Assembly (NCBI GenBank): GCA_963695445.1
Contig: CAVOGV010000055.1
Coordinates: 1-64,000, forward strand
Source: Thiohalocapsa sp963695445
GTDB lineage: Bacteria > Pseudomonadota > Gammaproteobacteria > Chromatiales > Chromatiaceae
Reading direction: 5' to 3'
DNA length: 64,000 nt
In this document: positions 1 through 7,189 of the stretch, piece after piece
Position numbering within the stretch: position 1 is the stretch's first letter
Layout of the letters: the number at the start of each line of letters is the position of its first letter
Translations under genes and position numbers: made by a program
The notes under the pieces: model-generated
What the model saw: the letters and a program-made list of their open reading frames with translations, nothing else
What the model was told of the DNA's origin: nothing
Databases searched by the model: none

Positions 1-49
1 TCAGGATCGCGACAAGCGACCCCGTCAGCAATCGTTTGAGTGCATGCAT
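1..49 (-). CDS. 5' end of a secreted protein, cut by the window edge
   Basis: On the minus strand an ATG at 49 follows a strong GGAGG ribosome site at 56-60 (six bases away). The first 16 residues, MHALKRLLTGSLVAIL, have a basic N-terminus and a hydrophobic stretch, as in a Sec signal peptide. The rest lies beyond the left edge, so the product cannot be named. It points the same way as the Sco gene at 459-1115 and may belong with the methanethiol oxidase cluster, for example as a periplasmic cytochrome or copper protein; that is inference. Confidence 0.6.
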   Translation of the reverse strand, partial: MHALKRLLTGSLVAIL

Positions 50-458
50 GGTTTTCCTCCGCGGCGGCAAAGAATGGTATCGGTATGATGCTTGGTCCAC
101 CGGCAGACCACCGTCACCGGCAACGCTCGAATCGGGGACGGCGTTGACCCGCGCTTCCCGGAGCTGGTCAGGGTTCTATTGAGTGGCGCACTAACTTTGT
201 TTAGACGCCCATTGCCTGTTCCGCAAGAGTTGGCAGCGAGATCGACTACCGCAGCTCGAATGGCGCCGAAGTTACCCCAACAGCGGAGCGTCTCGCTATG
301 CATTTTTCGCAAGACGACGCCTAGCGCGTTGTTAAAGGCCGAAAACCGACGCGAAGGTGGCCGATCCTAGCTTTACCTATGCACAAGCGAGCGCATGCGT
401 TCGCGACTAGGATCCGAGGCCGTCGATCCCAAACGATCCTGCAAGCATCTGGTCCGCG
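50..458. other. Intergenic, no gene seen
   Basis: Short open frames occur on both strands, but none has a ribosome site or a recognisable protein. The stretch separates the Sco gene from the secreted protein whose start is at 49 and presumably holds that gene's promoter. I see no clear -35/-10 pair, hairpin or repeat. Confidence 0.4.
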
Positions 459-1115
459 CTAATCAGAGGACGGAAGGCTCCCTTCCTGCAGCAGATCCTC
501 GATGGCATCGACCAGCGCGTCGGTGGGCAGACCATGGGGCAACATGCGCGCGAGTTCTCCGTTACGGTCGAGCAGATAAAGGCTCGCGCTATGGTCGAGG
601 GTGTAGTAGTCGGCGTCGGCGGTCTGGACGCGGGCGTAGCGTACCCGGTAGTGATCGGCGATCTGTCGCAGGGTTTCGGGGCTACCAGTGAGCCCGATCA
701 GCCGCGGATTGAACCAGGTCACGTACTCGCTCAGACGCTCGGGCGTGTCGCGCTCCGGGTCGAGTGAGATGAACACCGGTTGCACCCGGGCCGCGTCAGC
801 GCCGAGTTGCTTCATGGCGGCGTTGATGGTGGCCAGCGTCGTCGGACAGATATCCGGACAGAAGGTATAGCCGAACGACAGCAGCACGATCTGCCCCCTC
901 ACCGATTGCGTCGACCAGGGCTCGCCGTTCTGGTCGGTCAGCTCGAAATCCCCGCCCGCCGGTGCCGCCAGGCTCATTGTCGAGAGCCAGGCAAGCGCGA
1001 GGCCCAGCACCAGATCCATTCTCAGGCCCACTGCCAGTCTGGCGCCCAGTCTGGCTGCCAGCCTCGGGCCCAGTTTGACCCCATGTCGCTGTCCGGTTCG
1101 AAAAACGTCTTGCAT
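459..1115 (-). CDS. Sco1/SenC/PrrC-family copper chaperone
   Basis: A periplasmic thioredoxin-fold protein that delivers copper to cuproenzymes. The copper ligands of the family are visible: CPDIC at residues 86-90 (CxxxC) and the distal His 175 in LDHSASLY. The fold continues through FISLDPERDTPERL. The N-terminus reads as a signal anchor. It could start at residue 1, or at Met33 (codon at 1017-1019), which gives a cleaner signal peptide; residues 17-32 are a repetitive Arg/Ala/Leu run that may not be translated. The gene is divergent from the SBP56-type gene at 1724. SenC genes are recurrent neighbours of mtoX, whose product needs copper, so supplying copper to that enzyme is the likely role. 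Confidence 0.9.
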   Translation of the reverse strand: MQDVFRTGQRHGVKLGPRLAARLGARLAVGLRMDLVLGLALAWLSTMSLAAPAGGDFELTDQNGEPWSTQSVRGQIVLLSFGYTFCPDICPTTLATINAAMKQLGADAARVQPVFISLDPERDTPERLSEYVTWFNPRLIGLTGSPETLRQIADHYRVRYARVQTADADYYTLDHSASLYLLDRNGELARMLPHGLPTDALVDAIEDLLQEGSLPSSD

Positions 1116-1607
1116 GCCTTGATGATCCTGCCCGCAAATTTAATCAGCAGGAGAAGCATGGGGCGTTCCAGGTCTTCGTCCGCGCTAGAGGCCGAGCGCG
1201 TCATCGCCGCAAAGTTGTCTGGGAGCGCGATGATCGCGTGATGGGCCTGAACGCGTGTCGGTGAATTCAGCCATTGCTGCCGGCGCCGTTGTCGCTGTGC
1301 CGTGACAGTCTGTTAACCAGGCGCTGGCGGTTGCGGCACTGCAGCTGAAAGCAAACGCTCACTGTTGCCTTGAGCAGATTCGCTTCTGTGCCCCGCGGTG
1401 AATTGGCATCGCCGTTGCTTGAACCACTTGCATTACTTGCGTGGGCAATCGGAGCAGTCCGATACCCGACCTCTTGGGTATTTTGTCGTCTGGGTTCTGC
1501 TGGAAGCACCCTGCGTTCGGCACCGCAGAGCGGCCAAGCAATCGCGGAGTCGGGACGTTGTCGGCTGCTGGGGTTGCCAGCGAGACGCCCTCCCGAATCC
1601 GCCGCAG
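1116..1607. other. Long divergent intergenic region between sco and mtoX
   Basis: About 490 bases with no convincing gene. A 27-codon frame at 1158-1241 has a fair ribosome site but no recognisable product. The right end leads into the conserved promoter element at 1608-1649. It probably carries control signals for both divergent genes. Confidence 0.4.
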
Positions 1608-1649
1608 GTGGAACCACGTATTGGCGAATGCAGAGCGTTTCTTTAGCCT
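1608..1649 (+). promoter_or_regulatory. Conserved 42-nt control element upstream of mtoX
   Basis: The block opens with the inverted repeat GTGGAACCAC, continues CGTATTGGCGAA and ends TTTCTTTAGCCT. It matches 35 of 42 positions with a block at 9924-9965 upstream of the truncated haemoglobin gene. A weaker copy lies upstream of the AlkB-like gene (minus strand, 20144-20190). Its end lies about 74 bases before the mtoX start codon. The spacing of TGG and GC does not fit a sigma-54 promoter. An activator site, possibly for the FixJ-type regulator at 9169, fused to a -10 region is the simplest reading. Confidence 0.65.
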
Positions 1650-1723
1650 CGTAGGGAATCACGCGTTCACCGTTAGCCCGGCGCGAGCGATTTCACCACC
1701 ACCACTGACCTAGGGGAGATTCC

Positions 1724-3106
1724 ATGACGAACCTGTTCAAACTCGACCAACTCTGGCGCGGTTGTGCGCCCGCTCTCGCGCTGGCAGGCGCTACCCTGGC
1801 GGCCGGCGCGATGCTGCCCGCGAACACGCTCGCCGACGAGACCTGCATGTCGCCCTACATGGCGAAGATCGTCGGCCAAGAAGACTTTGTCTACGTCTGG
1901 ACCCTGGGTGTTGAGGGTGTTGGTGACGGACAGGACAAGCTCGTGACCATCGATGTCAATCCAAGCTCCGAGACCTACGGCCAGGTCATTCACAGCCTTT
2001 CCGTCGGCGGCCGCAACGAGGCCCATCACTCGGGTCTGACCGACGACCGTAACTACCTGTGGGCCGGCGGCCTGGACACGAACAAGGTGTTCATCTTCGA
2101 CGTACACAGCGACCCGGCGAAGCCGACGCTTCACAAGGTCATTACCGATTTCACCGCCAAGAGCGGCGGCGTGGTCGGGCCGCATACGACCTACGCGCTG
2201 CCGGGACGCATGATGATCACCGGGTTGTCGAATAATAAGGACAACGGCGGGCGGACGGCGTTGGTGGAATACACCAACGACGGCGAGTATATCGAGACCT
2301 ATTGGATGCCCACCGACGATGATCTGCGCGGCGCCGAGAAGTCCGGGCAGTTCGCTGACGGCTACGGCTACGACATACGGGCGCTGCCGCGGCGCAATGT
2401 TATGCTGACCTCGTCGTTTACCGGCTGGTCCAACTACATGATGGACTTCGGCAAGATGTTGCAGGACGAAGAGGCCATGAAGCGCTTCGGCAACACGGTC
2501 GTCGTCTGGGACCTGCACACGCGCAAGCCCATCAAGGTACTCGACGTGCCCGGTGCACCTTTGGAAGTCCGTTTTGCCTGGGGTTCCGATCACAACTACG
2601 CCTTTACCACCACCGCGCTGACCTCCAAGATCTGGCTCATCTATGAAGACGAGCAGGGCGAGTGGCAGGCTAAGGCCGTGGCGGACATCGGTGATCCGTC
2701 GCAGATACCGCTGCCGGTGGACATCTCCATCAGCTCCAACGACAAGCATCTGTGGGTGAACACCTTTATGGACGGCAAGACCCGTCTGTTCGACATCTCT
2801 GACCCCTTCAACCCGAAGCAGGTCTACGAGAAGCAGATCGGCGCACAGGTCAACATGGCCTCGTCGGCCTGGAGCGGCGAACGCGTCTACTACACCTCGT
2901 CGCTGCTCGGTAACTGGGACAAGAAGGGCGAGGACGACGAGCAGTATTTCAAGGCGTACAACTTCGACGGCGAGAAGCTGACCGAGCAGTTTGCCATCGA
3001 CTTCTACGAGCAGAAGCTCGGTCGTGCGCACCAGATGCGCTTTGGCGCCTATGCCCTCTATGGCATGAAGCGCCCGGAGACGCGCTACGCGACCACGGTC
3101 GACTGA
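1724..3106 (+). CDS. mtoX: Methanethiol oxidase / selenium-binding protein 56 family
   Basis: A 460-residue SBP56-family protein with a long N-terminal signal peptide ending near ANTLADE. The family comprises beta-propellers with conserved His and Cys; bacterial members with a signal peptide beside SenC and MauG genes are copper-dependent methanethiol oxidases, which turn methanethiol into formaldehyde, sulfide and hydrogen peroxide. Visible family blocks are NEAHHSGLTDDRNYLWAGG near 95-115, GPHTTYALPGRMMITGLSN near 155-175, and DISDPFNPKQV near 360. The start has the ribosome site AGGGGAG nine bases upstream. Its neighbours are Sco at 459-1115 and Sco-MauG at 3483-5426. The name rests on family and context; cytosolic SBP56 homologues lack the export signal. 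Confidence 0.88.
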   Translation: MTNLFKLDQLWRGCAPALALAGATLAAGAMLPANTLADETCMSPYMAKIVGQEDFVYVWTLGVEGVGDGQDKLVTIDVNPSSETYGQVIHSLSVGGRNEAHHSGLTDDRNYLWAGGLDTNKVFIFDVHSDPAKPTLHKVITDFTAKSGGVVGPHTTYALPGRMMITGLSNNKDNGGRTALVEYTNDGEYIETYWMPTDDDLRGAEKSGQFADGYGYDIRALPRRNVMLTSSFTGWSNYMMDFGKMLQDEEAMKRFGNTVVVWDLHTRKPIKVLDVPGAPLEVRFAWGSDHNYAFTTTALTSKIWLIYEDEQGEWQAKAVADIGDPSQIPLPVDISISSNDKHLWVNTFMDGKTRLFDISDPFNPKQVYEKQIGAQVNMASSAWSGERVYYTSSLLGNWDKKGEDDEQYFKAYNFDGEKLTEQFAIDFYEQKLGRAHQMRFGAYALYGMKRPETRYATTVD

Positions 3107-3133
3107 TCGCGCCGTTCCGCTAGGCGCAACAAC

Positions 3134-3160
3134 AAGCCGGCACGGATGCCGGACTTTTCT
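3134..3160 (+). terminator. Rho-independent terminator after mtoX
   Basis: A GC-rich stem, GCCGGCA / TGCCGG with a four-base CGGA loop, is followed by ACTTTTCTT. It sits 28 bases after the mtoX stop and before the palindromic repeat cluster, so mtoX probably ends its own transcript here. Confidence 0.7.
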
Positions 3161-3161
3161 T

Positions 3162-3406
3162 GTGGGAGCGGCGTGCAGCCGCGATCGGACTGCGCAGAGA
3201 TCCGCTGTCGTAGCCATCGCGATTGCAAATCGCTCCCACGGACGTGTGAGAGCGGCTTGCAGCCGCGATCGGGCTGTGCAGAGTCTGCTGTCGTAGCCAT
3301 CGCGATTGCAGATCGCTACCACGGACCTGTGGGAGCGGCTTGCAGCCGCGATTGGGCCGCGCAGACATCCGCTGTCGTAGCCATCGCGATTGCAAATCGC
3401 TCCCAC
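3162..3406. repeat. Three tandem REP-like palindromic units
   Basis: Units at 3162-3239, 3246-3322 and 3329-3406 recur with a period of about 83 bases. Each begins GTGGGAGCGGCTTGCAGCC (first and second copies slightly changed) and ends ATTGCAAATCGCTCCCAC, so the ends of each unit can pair. The core TCGTAGCCATCGCGATTGCA is kept in all three. These match the style of REP elements mobilised by REP-associated tyrosine transposases; a probable remnant of such a transposase lies at 36318-36566. Confidence 0.85.
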
Positions 3407-3482
3407 GCGCTTGACGGTCAGCTCACTTTCTAAAAATTTAGCCGTCGGCCCGGAGTCCTGTTTGTTTCACGGTTTGATCGCA

Positions 3483-5426
3483 ATGCAAGGTTTTGACAAA
3501 CGGCTGGCCATGCGAGGCATCGCAATGACGCTTGCGCTCAACGCGTCGGTCGAGGGCGCCACGGGCGAGACCGAAATTCTGGCGCCCTTCTACACCGGCT
3601 CAGAGTACGAGCCCCCGGCGGTCGGCAGTTATCGGCTCCCGCCCCTCGGCGAGGCGGCCGACGGCGCCGTGCTCACGGCCGACGGCAGCGCCCAGCGCCT
3701 GCACGATCTGTTCGACGGCAAGGCGGTGCTATTGAGCTTCATCTACAGCAGTTGCAGCGATGTCAACGGCTGTCCGCTGGCCACCGCGGTGATGTATCAA
3801 GTACAGCGACAGATCGCCGACGACCCGGCGCTGCGCGAGCGGTTTCAGATGATCAGCCTGAGCTTCGATCCGGTTTACGACACCCCGGAGGTCATGTCGC
3901 TCTATGGCAAGGGCCTCGGCAGCGACAACTGGAAATTCCTGACGACGGCGTCGGAGCAGGAACTCGCGCCGATTCTCGACGCCTACGGGCAGACCATCAT
4001 CCGCGACCTGGACGAACAGGGCGAGCCGCGGCCGAGCCTGTCGCACATCCTGCGGGTGTTCCTAATCGACCCCGCCAAGCAGATCCGCAACATCTACAGC
4101 GTGTCGTTCCTGTATCCGGAGTTGATCGTCAACGACGCCAAGACCGCGTTGGCGGAATTTCCTGCCGCCGATACAGCCGTGGCTCAAGTCACTGAGCAGC
4201 CGGCCTTATCGAGCGCCGGTGACTACAAGGGTGGCTACGACAGCGGCGCCTACCGTACCCGTAGCCGATCGGTCACGGCGCGCAGCGGCGAGCCCGCGGA
4301 CCTGGTCGCCCTCGCCACGACGCCGCAACTCGGATTGCCGCCGCTGCCGGTGCCGGCGGAGAACGCGCTCACGCCTGAGCGTGTCGAACTCGGGCGTAAG
4401 CTCTTCTTCGACCGACGCCTGTCGCTGAACGACACCTTTTCCTGCGCCATGTGCCACATACCGGAGCAGGGCTTTACCAGCAATGAAATGGCGACCGCGG
4501 TGGGTTTCGAAGGCCGCAGCGTGCGTCGCAACACTCCTAGCCTTTACAACGTGGCCTATCTGCGCCGACTGTTCCACGATGGCCGCGAGGACGCGCTGGA
4601 GCAGCAGGTCTGGGGCCCGCTGCTGGCGCGCAACGAGATGGCCAACCCGTCGGTGGGCGCGGTGCTGAGAAAGTTGCGCCAGATGCCCGACTACGCCGGA
4701 CGCTTCGAGGCAGTCTTCGATGGCCGCGGCCCGGGGATGGAAACGCTCGGCCAGGCCTTGGCAGCCTATCAACGCACGCTCGTGTCGGGCAATTCGCCCT
4801 TCGATCGTTGGCACTTCGGCGGCGACGAGACCGCGCTGGATGCATCCGCCAAGCGCGGCTATGCGCTGTTCGCCGGTAAGGCTGGCTGTGTGAGTTGCCA
4901 CAGCGTCGGCCAGGAGCAGGCCCTGTTCACCGATCAGCAATTGCACAACACCGGCCTGGGCTATCACAACTCCATGGGTATTCGCGCGCCAAAGAAGCGG
5001 GTTACCCTCGCCCCCGGCGTCTTCGTCGACGTGGACTGGGACATCATCGAAGACGTCGGCGAGCCGCCGCCGGCGGACCTCGGTCTATACGAGATCACCC
5101 AAGACCCGAACGACCGCTGGAAGTATCGCACCCCGAGTCTGCGCAACGTGGCGCTGAGCGCGCCCTACATGCACGACGGCTCGCTTGGGACCTTGGAGGA
5201 CGTGGTGCGCTTTTACGACCGCGGCGGCGTGCCGAATCCACTGCTCGATCCGCGTCTGCGTCCGCTGGGTCTCAGCGATCGGGAGGTCGACGACCTGGTC
5301 GCCTTTCTACGATCCTTGACCGGCAGCAACGTCGACACCCTGGTCAGTGATGCGTTCGCCGCGCCGGTGGGTGATATCACCGGTGCCGATCCCAACTGGG
5401 CGCATGAGAATCGTTTGGAGTATTGA
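3483..5426 (+). CDS. Fused Sco-like domain plus di-haem MauG/cytochrome c peroxidase
   Basis: One polypeptide (648 residues from this start) with a weak signal peptide, a Sco/thioredoxin domain and a di-haem peroxidase domain. From this start the Sco cysteines are Cys91 and Cys97 in CSDVNGC, a CX5C spacing rather than the usual CX3C, with the distal His in SLSHILRVF. The peroxidase half has two haem sites, CAMCH and CVSCH (codons near 4440 and 4884), and the family blocks ELGRKLFFDRRLS and RTPSLRNVALSAPYMHDGS. The product should be periplasmic and is best read as the maturation factor for the SBP56 enzyme, joining copper delivery to MauG-type oxidation. The start is uncertain: ATG at 3483 gives the best export signal, ATG at 3525 the best ribosome site (GAGG). 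Confidence 0.85.
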   Translation: MQGFDKRLAMRGIAMTLALNASVEGATGETEILAPFYTGSEYEPPAVGSYRLPPLGEAADGAVLTADGSAQRLHDLFDGKAVLLSFIYSSCSDVNGCPLATAVMYQVQRQIADDPALRERFQMISLSFDPVYDTPEVMSLYGKGLGSDNWKFLTTASEQELAPILDAYGQTIIRDLDEQGEPRPSLSHILRVFLIDPAKQIRNIYSVSFLYPELIVNDAKTALAEFPAADTAVAQVTEQPALSSAGDYKGGYDSGAYRTRSRSVTARSGEPADLVALATTPQLGLPPLPVPAENALTPERVELGRKLFFDRRLSLNDTFSCAMCHIPEQGFTSNEMATAVGFEGRSVRRNTPSLYNVAYLRRLFHDGREDALEQQVWGPLLARNEMANPSVGAVLRKLRQMPDYAGRFEAVFDGRGPGMETLGQALAAYQRTLVSGNSPFDRWHFGGDETALDASAKRGYALFAGKAGCVSCHSVGQEQALFTDQQLHNTGLGYHNSMGIRAPKKRVTLAPGVFVDVDWDIIEDVGEPPPADLGLYEITQDPNDRWKYRTPSLRNVALSAPYMHDGSLGTLEDVVRFYDRGGVPNPLLDPRLRPLGLSDREVDDLVAFLRSLTGSNVDTLVSDAFAAPVGDITGADPNWAHENRLEY

Positions 5427-5619
5427 TTTTAGAGTGGCTAGGGCCTAGGGACGACTGGCGAGGAATTGACGCCGAGCGCCACAGGCCGAGGGCCGCTTTA
5501 TGACACGATTGCGCATTTTCGGCCCTCAGTTCTCCGCCCTGTCCCGCTTTCCGGGATCGAGCTTGGACTAAGAGAGGCTTCCCATGCCTCTCGGTCAGTG
5601 TAACGAGGAGTTACCCAAA

Positions 5620-5988
5620 ATGGCGACACAAGAAAAGGTCTATTCGGAGGCGGAGATTACCGAGCGTCTCGCGACTGAATTGCCCCATTGGTACCTGGAG
5701 AACGGCTGGATTCGGCGCAAGTACAAGACCAGCGGTTGGAAGAGCACCTTGATGGTGGTGAATACCGTTGGGCACCTGGCGGAGGCGGCCTGGCACCACC
5801 CAGACCTCACCCTGTCCTATGCTTTCGTCATCGTCAAGCTGACGACGCATTCGGCCAAGGGCGTGACGGACAAGGATTTCGAGTTGGCGCGCAAGATCGA
5901 GGAGGTGGTTCAGTGGCGCCCTGGCGCGGACAGTGCGCTGGAGGGGACGCCGGATGATCAACGCTTCAAATATCTGAAATACGATTGA
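5620..5988 (+). CDS. Pterin-4a-carbinolamine dehydratase family protein
   Basis: 122 residues from the ATG at 5620, which has AGGAG nine bases upstream. An earlier ATG at 5584 would add 12 residues unlike the family. The motif HHPDLTLSY followed by KLTTHSAKGVTDKDFELA is the catalytic core of 4a-hydroxytetrahydrobiopterin dehydratase. In animals this recycles the cofactor of aromatic amino acid hydroxylases; many bacterial copies act elsewhere, including as molybdenum-cofactor-linked factors. No hydroxylase is visible nearby, so the local role is unknown. It lies just upstream of the acyl-CoA-dehydrogenase-like gene, probably in one transcript. Confidence 0.88.
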   Translation: MATQEKVYSEAEITERLATELPHWYLENGWIRRKYKTSGWKSTLMVVNTVGHLAEAAWHHPDLTLSYAFVIVKLTTHSAKGVTDKDFELARKIEEVVQWRPGADSALEGTPDDQRFKYLKYD

Positions 5989-5999
5989 CCTTGCAGATC

Positions 6000-7184
6000 A
6001 TGACAGTACCCGATAGCGGCGCCTACCCCTTTGACTTGGAGGCCGTTCTCGAGACGGTCCAAGAAATTGCCAAGACCCTGGTCGCCGATCGGGCCGCCGA
6101 CGTCGATCAGCTGGTGCTCTGGCCGGAACAGGGCATCCGAGCCCTGCAACAGGCCGGCCTGGCGGGCATGACGGTCCCGCGCGAATTCGGCGGGCTAGGG
6201 CATGGCTCTTTCGCCGTGGCGCAGACCTGCGAGATCCTGGGCCAGGAGTGCGCGTCGACGGCGATGTGCTTCGGCATGCATCTTGTCGGCTCGGCGGTAC
6301 TGTCTGCCAAGGCGACGCCGGATCAGCAGGCCCGCTATCTGCAGCCGATCATCGAAGGCCGGCACCTGACCACGCTGTCCCTCAGCGAGTCGGGTACCGG
6401 GTCGCAGTTCTACATACCGCGCACGCGCCTGGACGCCATCTCGCCAGATCTTTACCGGGTCAATGGAGCAAAGACCTTTGTCACCAATGGCGGACACGCC
6501 GATTCCTACGTGGTGTCAACGGTGGCGGCCGATCCGGACGGCCCATTGGGTCAGTTCTCCTGCGTCGTCATTCCGGGCAACGCGGAGGGGCTGCGCTGGG
6601 GGCCGGCCTGGACCGGACTCGGCATGCGCGGCAACTCGTCGCTGAGCTTGGAAATCAAGGACCTGGTGGTACCCAAGACCGACTTGCTCGGCGAAGAAGG
6701 CGACCAGATCTGGTACGTCTTCAACGTCGTTTGCCCGATCTTTCTGATGGCGATGACAGGCACCTACCTGGGTATTGCCGGCGCGGCCCTGGAAGAGGCC
6801 AGAAATCATCTCCTCAGGCGGGACTACGCCGACACCGGTGCCAGTCTGAGCGAGATGCCCATCGCTCAGCATCGTCTCGGCTGTCTCTGGGGCATGCTCG
6901 AGCGCACCCGCCGTCTGTGCTACCACGCGGCCTCTAGTTTCGACGGCGGCGATCCGGACGCATTGCCGGCGGTGTTCACCGCCAAGGCCGAAGTCGCCGA
7001 CTGCGCGGTCAGCATCGTCAACGAGGTCATGACCTTGTGCGGAGGGATTGGCTATCGTGGTGGCTCCAAACTGCACCGCTTGCTGCGCGACGCGCGTGCG
7101 GCCCATGTGATGGCGCCTACCACGGATGTGTTGCGACTATGGACTGGACGCGCGCTCCTCGGCAAGCCGATCCTCGGCAACTGA
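6000..7184 (+). CDS. Acyl-CoA-dehydrogenase-like flavoprotein
   Basis: 394 residues with the acyl-CoA dehydrogenase fold: LSESGTGSQF in the FAD/substrate region and a C-terminal block GGIGYRGGSKLHRLLRDARA. The usual catalytic Glu of the YEGT segment is absent; that stretch reads MAPTTDVLRLWTGR. The alternative isovaleryl-CoA-type position (before MTGTYLGIAGAAL) also lacks Glu. This resembles desulfurisation and N-hydroxylating flavoproteins of the same fold, so an ordinary beta-oxidation step is not assured. The start could be TTG at 5985, overlapping the preceding stop, or ATG at 6000; neither has a good ribosome site. Confidence 0.8.
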   Translation: MTVPDSGAYPFDLEAVLETVQEIAKTLVADRAADVDQLVLWPEQGIRALQQAGLAGMTVPREFGGLGHGSFAVAQTCEILGQECASTAMCFGMHLVGSAVLSAKATPDQQARYLQPIIEGRHLTTLSLSESGTGSQFYIPRTRLDAISPDLYRVNGAKTFVTNGGHADSYVVSTVAADPDGPLGQFSCVVIPGNAEGLRWGPAWTGLGMRGNSSLSLEIKDLVVPKTDLLGEEGDQIWYVFNVVCPIFLMAMTGTYLGIAGAALEEARNHLLRRDYADTGASLSEMPIAQHRLGCLWGMLERTRRLCYHAASSFDGGDPDALPAVFTAKAEVADCAVSIVNEVMTLCGGIGYRGGSKLHRLLRDARAAHVMAPTTDVLRLWTGRALLGKPILGN

Positions 7185-7189
7185 GTTCC

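Noticed and set aside
1158..1241. 27-codon frame with a GGAG site
   Set aside because: Too short, Ser/Ala/Arg-rich, no recognisable product; probably chance.
1608..1649. Sigma-54 promoter reading of the shared element
   Set aside because: TGG and GC are two bases too far apart for the -24/-12 pattern in both copies.
1673..3406. Open frame of 577 codons on the minus strand
   Set aside because: Antisense to the SBP56 gene and reads through the REP-like repeats, which produce repeated CNRDGYDS peptides.
5487..5529. GAGGGCCG / CGGCCCTC inverted repeat as a terminator after the Sco-MauG gene
   Set aside because: The loop is over 20 bases and no T run follows; too weak to annotate.
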